Source: Alphaproteobacteria bacterium
Lineage (GTDB): Bacteria > Pseudomonadota > Alphaproteobacteria > Reyranellales > Reyranellaceae
Reading direction: 5' to 3'
NCBI GenBank assembly: GCA_017308235.1
Contig: JAFKFL010000026.1
Location: 1-64,000, forward strand
Length of the DNA stretch: 64,000 bases
The notes under the pieces were generated by a model, which saw only the letters and a list, made by a program, of their open reading frames with translations, searched no databases and was not told the DNA's origin. The position numbers were made by a program, and so were the translations under genes. Of the stretch, positions 52,960 through 61,110 are shown piece by piece; position 1 is the first letter of the stretch; every line of letters starts with the position of its first letter.

Positions 52960-54342
52960 TCACGAGCCAATGGCCCTGTGAGAGGAGCGGTGTTCAGCCG
53001 CCGGCTCTCGCATCGCCATCCAGGCGCTAGCTGCGCCCGCGAGTTGCACGACACCACCCGCCAACATGGCAAGCCGCAAGCCGTCTGCGCTGCCATCTGC
53101 CAGCGCATAGACCGCGCCCAGCACCGCGACGCCGATCGTGGCACCTGCCATGCGGGCGACGTTGATGAGCGCCGAGGCGGTGCCCGAGCGGGCGCGATCG
53201 ACTGCGCCCACGGCTGCGGCCATCAGCGGGCCGGTGGCGATGCCCATACCGAGACCGGTCAGGACCAACCCGGCCTCATCGATGGCGATGGAGGCATGAT
53301 TGGCGCCGAGCGCGATCACGAGAAGGCCCAGTCCGATCGTGGCGACACCGCCCGAGGTCATGACGCGTAGCCCGATTTTCTCCGTCAGCCGGCCCGACAG
53401 AGGGGAGACCAGCACGAAGACCAGCGCCATCGGCATCAGGGCGAGGCCCGCCTGGGTGGCCGAGAGGGTGCCATTGCTTTGCCAGGTGAGGGGCAGCAGG
53501 AACAGCACGCCGTACATGCCGAAGGTCATGGCGGCCGTGGCCGCGATGGCACCGCGAAAGGCATCGACATGAAAGATGTCGAGCGGGACCAGCGCGGCGT
53601 CACGCTGTTGGCGCTCCACCTTGAGAAAGAGGGCCAGCGCGATCACTGCCACGACGAAGGCGATCGTGGCTAGGATCGGACGGCCATGCGATTCGATCGC
53701 CGCCAAAGCGAGCCCGCCCAGCGCGGCGGCTCCTAGCGCCTGCGCGGTCGCATCGAAGTTGCGGCCGTGTGGATCGGCCGACTCCTCGATCGCGCGTGGT
53801 GCGAGCACAAAAGCTGCCGCGCCCACGGGGATCACGACCAGGAAGATGCTGCGCCAGCCGAAGGCATGGATCAGGAGACCGCCCACTGTCGGCCCGATTG
53901 CCATCGCGAGCCCGTTGCAGGCAGCCCACACGCCGAGCGCGCGGCCACGTTCGGTTTCGTCGTGCCAGGCGACACGGATGATGGCGAGCGACGCAGGCAC
54001 CATCAGCGCAGCGCCGAGCCCGGCGCCCGCGCGGCCTGCGATCAGCACCTCGATGCTGGGTGCGACGGCGCATGCGAGGGAGGCGACGACGAAGATCGCG
54101 ACTCCTGCCATGAAGATGCGCCGTCTGCCGTAGAGGTCGGCCAGCAGGCCGCCGGTGAGCAGCAGCACGGCGTAGACAAGATTGTAACCGTCGAGCACCC
54201 ACTGCAGCGCGCCGACTCCGGCGTGGAAATGATCGCCGATCGGCCGCGTCGCGAGGTTGACGACAGCCATGTCGATCTGCGCCACCAGCACGGCAAGACA
54301 CAGGGTCAGCAAGGTGAGGGGATGGTGGTCAGTGCGGTTCAT
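52960..54342 (-). CDS. MFS drug-efflux-type transporter
   Basis: A 460-residue, roughly 14-segment transporter of the major facilitator superfamily, DHA2 (EmrB/QacA-like). Visible motifs include motif A GGLLADLYGRRRIFMAG, motif C-like NGLAMAIGPTVGGLLI and an RPIGDHFHAGVGALQWVLDGYNL start typical of this group. It probably exports hydrophobic compounds by proton antiport. No adjacent regulator gene is seen. The ATG is placed at MNRTDHH; an earlier start would include a non-homologous stretch. A family A repeat pair lies upstream. Confidence 0.9.
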   Translation of the reverse strand: MNRTDHHPLTLLTLCLAVLVAQIDMAVVNLATRPIGDHFHAGVGALQWVLDGYNLVYAVLLLTGGLLADLYGRRRIFMAGVAIFVVASLACAVAPSIEVLIAGRAGAGLGAALMVPASLAIIRVAWHDETERGRALGVWAACNGLAMAIGPTVGGLLIHAFGWRSIFLVVIPVGAAAFVLAPRAIEESADPHGRNFDATAQALGAAALGGLALAAIESHGRPILATIAFVVAVIALALFLKVERQQRDAALVPLDIFHVDAFRGAIAATAAMTFGMYGVLFLLPLTWQSNGTLSATQAGLALMPMALVFVLVSPLSGRLTEKIGLRVMTSGGVATIGLGLLVIALGANHASIAIDEAGLVLTGLGMGIATGPLMAAAVGAVDRARSGTASALINVARMAGATIGVAVLGAVYALADGSADGLRLAMLAGGVVQLAGAASAWMAMREPAAEHRSSHRAIGS

Positions 54343-54416
54343 GCGAAGAACAACGCACGACTTGCCTGCACGATGCTTCGGAAAGGAGCGAAGCATCCGT
54401 CATCGCTCGCCCGGAA

Positions 54417-54506
54417 AGGTCCCTCGCTGCGCTCGGGATGACAATTTTGGTTGGGCTCGGGGCGTGCACAAAAACTCGGTGTCATCCCGAGCGCAGCGAG
54501 GGACCT
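54417..54506. repeat. Dispersed palindromic repeat, family A, copy 3 (two facing halves)
   Basis: Two 27-base arms are perfect inverted copies (left starts AGGTCCCTCGCTGCGCTCGG; right ends GCGAGGGACCT), separated by 36 bases of unrelated sequence. The right arm touches the AAC(3)-like stop codon. Confidence 0.92.
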
Positions 54507-55345
54507 TAGCGCCGGTTTCGCTCCAGCCAGCCTACGGCATAGGCGATCAAGGGGCGGATGGGCATCAAGCGTGCGGTCGCCTCGCCGACGCGGCCAACGG
54601 CGACCTGTCTCGTCTCGCGCTCGTAGTCGAGGCCGAACTCGGCAGAGTCGTCGTCGTTGAAGGCGAGGTCGTCGACCACGTGCCAGCGGCGCACGCCGTC
54701 GATCATGACCGCGCTGCCGGCTGGCGCGATCCGCTTCGAGGGAAAGCGTGCGCGATATTCGGCAAGGTGTAGCGATGTATTGCGATCGTGCATGACGCCC
54801 AGCAACAAGATTGAGGCATCGAGGTCGTAAAGTCGCGCCAGCGGCGATTGCTCGCCCATCCCGCAATCGAGCGGATGATGGCCGACGATCCCGTCGGCGT
54901 CCGGACCGCGCGCCGCGCCGGACTGGCGCGGATGAGCGCTGCGTTTCACGCCGGGCTGGGTGCGAAAGTTCTCAGCGATCGTGCCCATATGCTTCTCAGC
55001 GATCGTGCCCATATGCCAGGTCGGCGTCACGGCGGGATCGTAAGCCGGCATGTTGTCGCGCATCGTTTGATGCCAGGCCGGCGGCACCGGCGGCGCGCGC
55101 CACTCGGCCGGATCGGAGAGATCACCGCTGTGCGTTGGCATCACCAGCGTTCCCGCAGGCCCCAACGCGCACGTCAGGGCCTCGATCACGGTGGGCGCGC
55201 CGCTCACGACGTAGCCCAGCGCCGACAAGGAGCTGTGCACCATCAGAACGGTGCCGGCCTTTACGCCGAGCGCCGCGAGGTCTGCTTGCAAGGAGTCGAC
55301 CGTCGCCGGCCTATCCGTGGCCGCGATGACGGTCTCGAGGGTCAT
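54506..55345 (-). CDS. AAC(3)-family aminoglycoside N-acetyltransferase-like protein
   Basis: A 279-residue acetyl-CoA-dependent transferase of the AAC(3)/YokD fold. Motifs are MVHSSLSALGYVVSGAPTVIEAL, the acetyl-CoA-site LVMPTHSGDLSDPAEW and ARLYDLDASILLLGVMHDRNTSLHLAE. Chromosomal AAC(3) homologues of this kind are common, and most have unknown natural substrates; resistance cannot be inferred. An in-frame tandem duplication (HMGTIAEK-HMGTIAEN) lies in the middle of the fold. The start overlaps the upstream thioesterase stop by four bases, so the two are translationally coupled. Confidence 0.87.
   Translation of the reverse strand: MTLETVIAATDRPATVDSLQADLAALGVKAGTVLMVHSSLSALGYVVSGAPTVIEALTCALGPAGTLVMPTHSGDLSDPAEWRAPPVPPAWHQTMRDNMPAYDPAVTPTWHMGTIAEKHMGTIAENFRTQPGVKRSAHPRQSGAARGPDADGIVGHHPLDCGMGEQSPLARLYDLDASILLLGVMHDRNTSLHLAEYRARFPSKRIAPAGSAVMIDGVRRWHVVDDLAFNDDDSAEFGLDYERETRQVAVGRVGEATARLMPIRPLIAYAVGWLERNRR
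54969..55016. repeat. 24-base tandem duplication inside the AAC(3)-like gene
   Basis: The 24-base unit beginning TTCTCAGCGATCGTGCCCAT occurs twice without gap (54969-54992 and 54993-55016), identical in both copies. It adds exactly eight residues in frame. Confidence 0.95.
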
Positions 55346-55857
55346 TTCTTGGCCAGGCCCATGACCCGGCCTGCCTTTGCCGGCCGCGGCAGACGCTTGT
55401 GCTCGGCCCACACCGCTTCCAGCCGCTCGGCGGCCTGTATCGGCCAGGGCGCGGACCGGCGCGAGGCATAGTCGATGTTGATCACGATCACCTCGTTGGT
55501 TGCGGCGAGGTAACCCTGTTCCTCGTGATACATCTCGTGGAAGAGATGGACGCGCTTGGCGTCGCGCTCGAGCAACTGCGTCGCGAAGCGCATCGGCGCG
55601 CCGCCGCGCATCTCGCGATCGTAAGTGACGTGGGTCTCCAGCACGAAGGTCATGCCGAGCTTGTTGTCGACGTAGTTGCGGCCCAGCCCCATGTTGCGCA
55701 TGAAGGTGCCCGAAGCCTGGTCGAAGGCCGTGACATAGAAGGCGACGTTCATGTGGCCGTTCCAGTCGACCCATTCCGGCAGGACCGTCGAGCGATGGAT
55801 GTCGAGCGGCGCGCGCGTGACGAGATCAGGCATATCGTAAGGCAGGGTGATGAGCAT
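55342..55857 (-). CDS. Hotdog-fold acyl-CoA thioesterase, copy 1
   Basis: A 171-residue thioesterase of the 4-hydroxybenzoyl-CoA thioesterase/YbgC type. The family signature is EWVDWNGHMNVAFYVTAFDQA, followed by THVTYDREMRGGAPM. It hydrolyses acyl-CoA esters; the acyl group is unknown. It overlaps the AAC(3)-like gene by four bases. A second gene of the same family and size is found 161 bases upstream on the same strand (56019-56534), clearly a paralogue, with a family A repeat between them. Confidence 0.9.
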   Translation of the reverse strand: MLITLPYDMPDLVTRAPLDIHRSTVLPEWVDWNGHMNVAFYVTAFDQASGTFMRNMGLGRNYVDNKLGMTFVLETHVTYDREMRGGAPMRFATQLLERDAKRVHLFHEMYHEEQGYLAATNEVIVINIDYASRRSAPWPIQAAERLEAVWAEHKRLPRPAKAGRVMGLAKK

Positions 55858-55922
55858 TTAGTACGACATTCCTCTTGTTCTCCTCTCTCCAGGGGAGGGT
55901 CAGATCCGATTGCAAAAGATGG

Positions 55923-55996
55923 TGTCATCCTGAGCGAAGCGAAGGATCTTTTGCTGCACTGATTCAAAGATCCCTCGGCTGAGCCTCGGGATGACA
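55923..55996. repeat. Dispersed palindromic repeat, family A, copy 4
   Basis: TGTCATCCTGAGCGAAGCGA at the left and GCTGAGCCTCGGGATGACA at the right, with GGATCTTTT/AAAGATCC as inner arms. It separates the two paralogous thioesterase genes. Confidence 0.9.
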
Positions 55997-56018
55997 CGGT
56001 GTGGTTTCACGTTCCGAA

Positions 56019-56534
56019 TCAAGATTTCTTCTTGATGCCGATGAGGCGGCCGGCCTGCCGTGGCCTCGGGAGGCGGGCGTGGAGGGGAGCGATCTTGTCG
56101 ATGCGCGCCTTCGCCCAGTCCGGCCAGGGCGCCGAGCGCCGGGTCTCGAAATCGATGTTCATCAACATCAGCTCGTTGGTGGCGGCGAGGAAGCCTTCGG
56201 TGCGGTGGTACATCATGTGGATGAAGTGCAGGCGCTTGGCGTCATGGTCGAGGATCTGCGTGGCGATGCGCAGCGGATCGCCTTCCTTCACCTCGCGGTC
56301 GTAGGTGACGTGGGCCTCCAGCACGAAAGTCATGCCGATCTTGTCGCGGGTATATTCCCAGCCGATGCCGAGCTGCTGGCAGAGCGTGTCGGTCGCCTTG
56401 TCGAAGGCGACGACATAGAAGCCCACATTCATGTGGCCGTTCCAGTCGATCCATTCGGGCAGGACGTGGGCGCGGTGGATGTCGAGCGGCGCGCTCAACT
56501 CGGGTTCGATCATGGGGTAGGGAGGTAATTTCAT
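56019..56534 (-). CDS. Hotdog-fold acyl-CoA thioesterase, copy 2
   Basis: A 171-residue paralogue of the next downstream gene. EWIDWNGHMNVGFYVVAFDKA carries the same catalytic signature and AHVTYDREVKEGDPLRIATQIL continues it. By eye more than half of all residues match copy 1, across the full length. The start is chosen at MKLPPYPMIEPE, because an ATG 48 bases upstream overlaps the divergent SDR promoter and adds non-homologous residues. Tandem duplication is the simplest origin. Confidence 0.9.
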   Translation of the reverse strand: MKLPPYPMIEPELSAPLDIHRAHVLPEWIDWNGHMNVGFYVVAFDKATDTLCQQLGIGWEYTRDKIGMTFVLEAHVTYDREVKEGDPLRIATQILDHDAKRLHFIHMMYHRTEGFLAATNELMLMNIDFETRRSAPWPDWAKARIDKIAPLHARLPRPRQAGRLIGIKKKS

Positions 56535-56605
56535 GCGGGCGGACCGTAGCGAAGCGGCCCCCTCCGCCGCAAGTTCTCGCAAATCTCTTTTGTCGAGGAG
56601 CGGAT

Positions 56606-57349
56606 ATGGCCAAGAAACCGAAAGCAGTGATCCTGGGGGTGGGCGCCGTGCGTGGCATCGGCGGCGCGGTGAGCCGGCGTTTTGCGAAGGAGGGCCATCA
56701 CGTGCTGGTGGCCGGCCGCACGACGGCCAAGATCGACAAGGTCGTCGAGACCATTGTGAAGGAGGGCGGTTCGGCCTCCGCCGTCACGATCGACGGCACC
56801 AAGGAAGAAGAGGTCATCAAGCTCTTCGATCGCGCCATGGCGGACGACGCCGACGGCACGCCGGCCGATCTGTTCGTGTTCAATATGGGCAACAACGCGC
56901 CCGTGGATGTGCGCGAGATGACGGCGAAGCATTTCGAGGACTCCTGGCGCGTCGGCTGCTTCGCGGGCTTTCTGTTCGGCCGCGAGGCGGTGCGACGCCT
57001 GGCACCGCTCGGCCGCGGCACGGTGATCTTCACCGGCGCCTCGGGCTCGCTGCGCGGCCGGCCGCGCTTTGCCGCCTTCAATGCGACCAAGGGCGGCTTG
57101 CGGCTTTTCGTGCAGTCGCTGGCGCGCGAGTTCGGGCCGCAGGGCCTGCACATTGCGCATGTCATCATCGACGGCGGCATCGAAGGCGACCGGCTGCTGG
57201 CACGCATGCCCGACCGCGCCGACAAGGCCGGTCCCGACGGACTCCTGAAGGTCGACGCCATCGTCGACAACTACTGGCACCTGCACTGCCAGCAGCGCAG
57301 CGCCTGGAGCCACGAGATCGACCTCCGGCCGTATAAAGAGCCGTTCTGA
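56606..57349 (+). CDS. SDR-family oxidoreductase with Phe in place of catalytic Tyr
   Basis: A 247-residue short-chain dehydrogenase-like protein. The cofactor loop is modified (GVGAVRGIGGAVSRRF), NMGNNAP replaces the usual NNAG, and the Ser of FTGASGSLRG is present. The Tyr-x-x-x-Lys motif reads Phe158-Asn-Ala-Thr-Lys162, so the catalytic Tyr hydroxyl is missing. A subgroup of proteobacterial SDRs with FAAF-xxxK sequence exists, so this is probably a family trait rather than a mutation. Activity as a reductase should not be assumed. Confidence 0.88.
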   Translation: MAKKPKAVILGVGAVRGIGGAVSRRFAKEGHHVLVAGRTTAKIDKVVETIVKEGGSASAVTIDGTKEEEVIKLFDRAMADDADGTPADLFVFNMGNNAPVDVREMTAKHFEDSWRVGCFAGFLFGREAVRRLAPLGRGTVIFTGASGSLRGRPRFAAFNATKGGLRLFVQSLAREFGPQGLHIAHVIIDGGIEGDRLLARMPDRADKAGPDGLLKVDAIVDNYWHLHCQQRSAWSHEIDLRPYKEPF

Positions 57350-57361
57350 TTTTGCTCTTCT

Positions 57362-57415
57362 GGACCGCGAGCCTCTGGCTCGCTCATATATGAGCGCGCA
57401 AGATGCGCGCGGTCC
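57362..57415. repeat. Dispersed palindromic repeat, family C, copy 3
   Basis: A 54-base element, GGACCGCGAGCCTCTGGC to GATGCGCGCGGTCC, with centre CTCATATATGAG. It lies between the SDR gene and the oxidoreductase gene. Confidence 0.88.
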
Positions 57416-57445
57416 GGAAGAAATCGCGCAGAACAGGAGGCCCAC

Positions 57446-58471
57446 ATGTCCGCATCGAACCGTCGCGTATTGCTGAAGTCACGCCCACAGGGCGAACCCA
57501 CCTCGGCCAATTTCGACATCGTCGAGACACCGATCCCCGAGCCGAAGGACGGCGAATATCTCTCCCGTACGATCTGGATGTCGCTCGATCCCTACATGCG
57601 CGGTCGTATGGCCGAGGCGAAAGGCTATGCCGCCAACGTCAACCTCGGCGATCCGATGGTTGGCGGGACGGTAGGGCAAGTCGTCAAATCGAAAAACCCG
57701 AACTTCAAGGAAGGCGACTTCGTCGTCGAGCAGTCGGGCTGGCAGAGCTACGCGGTGTCGAAGGGCGCGGGCGTCGTGAAGCTCGATCCCGGCATGGCAC
57801 CGCTGTCAACCGCGCTCTCCGTGCTTGGCATGCCGGGCATGACGGCCTGGTGGGGCCTGATGCAGATCGGCAAACCCAAGGCCGGCGAGACGGTCGTCGT
57901 TTCCGCCGCTTCGGGCGCGGTCGGGTCCGTCGTCGGCCAGCTTGCCAAGCTGCATGGCTGTCGCGCGGTCGGCATCGCCGGCGGCAAGGACAAGTGCGAC
58001 TACGTCGTGAAGGAGCTGGGCTTCGACGCTTGCGTCGACTATCGCGCGGCCGGCAAGGATCTCTTCAAGGAGTTGCGCGCAGCCGCCCCCAAGGGCATCG
58101 ACGTCTATTTCGAGAATGTCGGCGGCGCGGTGCAGGCAGCCGTCGTGGCGCAGCTCAACGATTTCGCACGCGTGCCCCTCTGCGGTCTGATCTCGCAATA
58201 CAACGCGACGGATGTGACGCCCGGCCCCGACTGGCGGCTGCTGCTGATCAAGCGCGCTATTGTCCAGGGCTTCATCGTGTCCGATCACTTCGCCCAGATG
58301 GAGGGCTTCTTCAAGGAGGTGCCGGCCGCGGTGAAGGCAGGCAAGATCAAGTACCGCGAGGACATCGTGAAGGGCATCGAGAATGCTCCTGAAGCGTTCA
58401 TCGGCCTCCTGAAGGGCAAGAACTTCGGCAAGCTCCTGGTGCAGGTGTCGGACGATCCGACCCGGAAGTAA
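57446..58471 (+). CDS. NADP-dependent zinc-independent oxidoreductase (CurA/2-alkenal reductase type)
   Basis: A 341-residue member of the zinc-independent medium-chain reductases that reduce carbon-carbon double bonds of enones and alkenals with NADPH. Motifs are the N-terminal RRVLLKSRPQGEP and WMSLDPYMRGRM, GMTAWWGL, the cofactor loop SAASGAVGSVVGQLAK and the late CGLISQYN. Length and order are normal. AGGAGG precedes the ATG. Alkenals from lipid oxidation are typical substrates; this one is not determined. Confidence 0.93.
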   Translation: MSASNRRVLLKSRPQGEPTSANFDIVETPIPEPKDGEYLSRTIWMSLDPYMRGRMAEAKGYAANVNLGDPMVGGTVGQVVKSKNPNFKEGDFVVEQSGWQSYAVSKGAGVVKLDPGMAPLSTALSVLGMPGMTAWWGLMQIGKPKAGETVVVSAASGAVGSVVGQLAKLHGCRAVGIAGGKDKCDYVVKELGFDACVDYRAAGKDLFKELRAAAPKGIDVYFENVGGAVQAAVVAQLNDFARVPLCGLISQYNATDVTPGPDWRLLLIKRAIVQGFIVSDHFAQMEGFFKEVPAAVKAGKIKYREDIVKGIENAPEAFIGLLKGKNFGKLLVQVSDDPTRK

Positions 58472-58478
58472 CTTTCTT

Positions 58479-58534
58479 GGACCGCGCGCATCCTGCGCGC
58501 TCATGAGCTTGAGCGGGCAGGATGCGCGCGGTCC
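58479..58534. repeat. Dispersed palindromic repeat, family C, copy 4
   Basis: The cleanest copy: GGACCGCGCGCATCCTGC on the left is mirrored by GCAGGATGCGCGCGGTCC on the right (18 perfect pairs), with GCGCTCATGAGCTTGAGCGG at the centre. Its right edge is six bases from the stop codon of the convergent hydrolase. Confidence 0.93.
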
Positions 58535-58540
58535 GGAAGA

Positions 58541-59254
58541 TCATGACGGCACCGCCAGCAGCTCGCGGGCGACGAGGTCGGGGGCGGAGATGATGCAGTT
58601 GTGGCCGGCTTCGATGGGGCGGAAGCGGATGTGCGGCATGGCTTGCACCTTTTCGTGGCTGCCGGCAGAGACCGGATAGCGCGGCTTGGTGCAGGCGATG
58701 TAGGTCATCGGCCGGCCATTGCCTGCCGGATGATGGAGCCGGATCGGCTTGGTGTAGCAGGCGAGCGGATGCGGCGTGAGCTGGCGATGCGTCCATGCCG
58801 CGAGCGCCGGATCGTCGATGATCAGGCTGCCGACTGGTGCAAAGGGCAGCACCTCGGTGCCGTTCACGATCTTCACCAGCTTCTTCCGCTTGGCCACGAT
58901 CTCGGATGGGATGCGGCCGAAGATCGATTGGCCATCCTGCGGGATGCCGCCGTCGATGATCACGAGATGCGCTATGCGCTTGGGCACGCGGTCGGTGACG
59001 AGGCCGGCGATCAGGCTGCCGAAGCTGTGGCCGACCAGAATGACGTCACGGAGATCTTCCGCCTCAAGCGCAGCCAGCGTGTCGGCAAGGAGAAGGTCGT
59101 TGTCGATCGCGGGCGACAGCTCGGCGGCACGTTCGCCGACGCCACGAAAGGAAAGGGCGAGAGCCCGGTGGCCGGCCGCCTGCAATCTTTCGATCACGAA
59201 CTTCCACGACCAGGCGCCCATCCACGCGCCGGGGAGACAGACATAGGTGCTCAT
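58541..59254 (-). CDS. Alpha/beta hydrolase, esterase/hydroxynitrile-lyase-like
   Basis: A 237-residue alpha/beta hydrolase. The oxyanion and nucleophile motifs are CLPGAWMGAWSW and VGHSFGSLIAGL (catalytic Ser), and the active His is in EAGHNCI near the C terminus. This arrangement resembles salicylate esterase/hydroxynitrile lyase-type proteins in Proteobacteria; the substrate is unknown. Divergent from the FUSC gene, 68 bases apart. Confidence 0.88.
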   Translation of the reverse strand: MSTYVCLPGAWMGAWSWKFVIERLQAAGHRALALSFRGVGERAAELSPAIDNDLLLADTLAALEAEDLRDVILVGHSFGSLIAGLVTDRVPKRIAHLVIIDGGIPQDGQSIFGRIPSEIVAKRKKLVKIVNGTEVLPFAPVGSLIIDDPALAAWTHRQLTPHPLACYTKPIRLHHPAGNGRPMTYIACTKPRYPVSAGSHEKVQAMPHIRFRPIEAGHNCIISAPDLVARELLAVPS

Positions 59255-59322
59255 GCGGAGGGGGTCTTAGCACATCTGTTTCTTTCCCAGCGAAGCCCAG
59301 GAGAAGGTATCCTGCGCGACGC

Positions 59323-60429
59323 ATGGATTGGAGACAGCACCTCCGCCAGGAAGCGAGGACATTCGTCGAGCCGGGGCCGCGGCTGGTCGACGAGCTCGAA
59401 TGCGTGCTGTCGGTGTTGCTGGCGATCGTGTTCGCCCATGTACTCGATGTCAGCAACGTCTCGTGGGCCGCCTTCTCGGGCTACATGGTGATGCGCGGCC
59501 ATGTCTCTCAGAGCCTGCTGCGCGGCGTTCTCCGGATCATCGGGACGACCCTTGGCGCCGGGCTGGCGGTCTTGCTGGTACCGCTCGTCCTGCCGTCGCT
59601 TGTCGCTGCGTCCTTGGTGGGCGCCGCGATCGGTGGCGTCACGCTCTACGGTGCGCTGACGAGCCGGCGGGCCTATGCCTGGCTGTTCGTCGGGCTCACC
59701 TTCGAGATGGTGCTGCTCGATCATCTTGCGCGTCCGGACCTTTCGGTCGTCGATTTCGCCAAGACGCGTGTGCTCGAAATCATTGCCGGCACGGTCGCCT
59801 GCGTGCTGGTGAGCATGGTGTCGACGCTCACCGTCCGGCGGCGCTGGCCGGCACCGCCGGTGCCGCCGGCATCCAGTCTGGGCTGGCATCCCGGCGCGGC
59901 GCGGCATGTCGCCCAGGCCGCCTGCGCGCTCGCCTTGCTGCCGTGGCTCGGGACGCTGTTCGGAGTCGCCGATCTGGCGCAAAGCGCCGTCACCATCATG
60001 GTGGTGATGCTGGTGCCGGTGTCGAGTCTCGGCGTGGCGAGCCTCTGGCTGGTGACGCAGCGCGTGCTGCATCGCGCCGCGGGCTGCATCGTGGGCGGCA
60101 TCGCGGCGGCGCTGATCCTGTTCGCAGCGCACGGCAATGCGCCTGTCCTGATCCTCGCGACGGCCCTTGGCGTCATGATCGGCCGCCATATCGAGAACGG
60201 CCGCGGTCCGATCGCCTATTCCGGCACGCAATTCACGCTGGCGATCCTCGTGACCCTGGTGCCCGACAGCTACGCCGCCGCCGCGATCGACCCCGGCCTG
60301 CACCGCCTGATCGGCATCCTCGTCGGCAGCGCCTTGATGGAGCCGGTGCTGATCGCATGGCATCTCCTCGCGCCTGGCAAGCAAACATCGACCACGCGCC
60401 CCGCCACCGAGGAGTCGGCATCGGAGTGA
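59323..60429 (+). CDS. FUSC-family membrane protein (aromatic acid exporter-like)
   Basis: A 368-residue membrane protein with two sets of about five hydrophobic segments, as in the FUSC (fusaric acid resistance) family. The first block (LSVLLAIVFAHVLDVSNVSWAAFSGYMVMRG) has the characteristic WAAFSG sequence. The second starts around ACALALLPWLGTLFGV. The large cytoplasmic domain of full FUSC exporters is absent, so this is the short type. It may export aromatic or weak acids, alone or with a partner. Confidence 0.85.
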   Translation: MDWRQHLRQEARTFVEPGPRLVDELECVLSVLLAIVFAHVLDVSNVSWAAFSGYMVMRGHVSQSLLRGVLRIIGTTLGAGLAVLLVPLVLPSLVAASLVGAAIGGVTLYGALTSRRAYAWLFVGLTFEMVLLDHLARPDLSVVDFAKTRVLEIIAGTVACVLVSMVSTLTVRRRWPAPPVPPASSLGWHPGAARHVAQAACALALLPWLGTLFGVADLAQSAVTIMVVMLVPVSSLGVASLWLVTQRVLHRAAGCIVGGIAAALILFAAHGNAPVLILATALGVMIGRHIENGRGPIAYSGTQFTLAILVTLVPDSYAAAAIDPGLHRLIGILVGSALMEPVLIAWHLLAPGKQTSTTRPATEESASE

Positions 60430-60451
60430 ATGACTTGGCCGACGAAAGGCG

Positions 60452-61024
60452 TCAGGCGCGGCGCTTCAGCGCCAGGCCCATGGCGATCCAGCCGCTGCCG
60501 AGGAAGATAAGGTCGATGCCGAGGAACATGCCGAGCACGTAGAAGCTCGATACCGGCCACTGGCCGACGATGACCAGACCGAGGAAGAAGGTGACGAGGC
60601 CGGAGAAGACGACCCAGCCCCAGGGCGTGCCGTGCTTCATCTGCGTCGCGAGGAAGATGCGCAGGAGGCCCGACACAATCAGCGCCGCGCCCAATAGCAA
60701 TGTCAGGATGGTCGCGGCCGCGAACGGGTTCTGCAGGCAGATGAGGCCTGCCACGACATAGAGGATGCCCAGCAGAAGCCAGAAGGCGAAGCGGCCCCAG
60801 CTGCGCACGCCAAAGGCCGCGATGATCTCCACCACGCCGACCAGCATCATCATCACGCCGACAATGATGATGGCCGAGACAGTTGCCATGGCGACGCTGC
60901 CGAGCGCGATGATCCCCGCGATCAGCGCGATCACGCCGAAGGCCACGATCCATCCCCACTTGGCTCGTAATGCGTGCATGCCCGCGCCCAGGCTGTGCGG
61001 GCCGGAATTGTCCGTTGCCGTCAT
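60452..61024 (-). CDS. HdeD-family (DUF308) membrane protein
   Basis: A 190-residue inner-membrane protein with six hydrophobic helices in three pairs, the arrangement of HdeD/DUF308 proteins. WGWIVAFGVIALIAGIIALGS and FWLLLGILYVVAGLICLQNPF are typical repeat halves, and LVGVVEIIAAF marks the loop. HdeD is linked to acid resistance in enterobacteria; the molecular role is not known. The stop faces the FUSC gene and the start faces the NUDIX gene. Confidence 0.88.
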   Translation of the reverse strand: MTATDNSGPHSLGAGMHALRAKWGWIVAFGVIALIAGIIALGSVAMATVSAIIIVGVMMMLVGVVEIIAAFGVRSWGRFAFWLLLGILYVVAGLICLQNPFAAATILTLLLGAALIVSGLLRIFLATQMKHGTPWGWVVFSGLVTFFLGLVIVGQWPVSSFYVLGMFLGIDLIFLGSGWIAMGLALKRRA

Positions 61025-61110
61025 GATCGCCTCCTCAGTGCGGAACTGGCGGTGCGGAGTATATGACGGCGTCGATGGCAGAGTCTCATCGACTATGTGA
61101 CAATGATCCC

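Noticed and set aside
54506..55345. Calling the AAC(3)-like gene a clinical aminoglycoside-resistance determinant.
   Set aside because: It is chromosomal, coupled to a thioesterase and carries an internal duplication; family membership alone does not show resistance.
57362..58534. The two family C copies around the oxidoreductase gene as a true insertion sequence.
   Set aside because: No transposase and no target-site duplication can be seen, and similar copies occur singly elsewhere. Kept only as a repeat-family observation.
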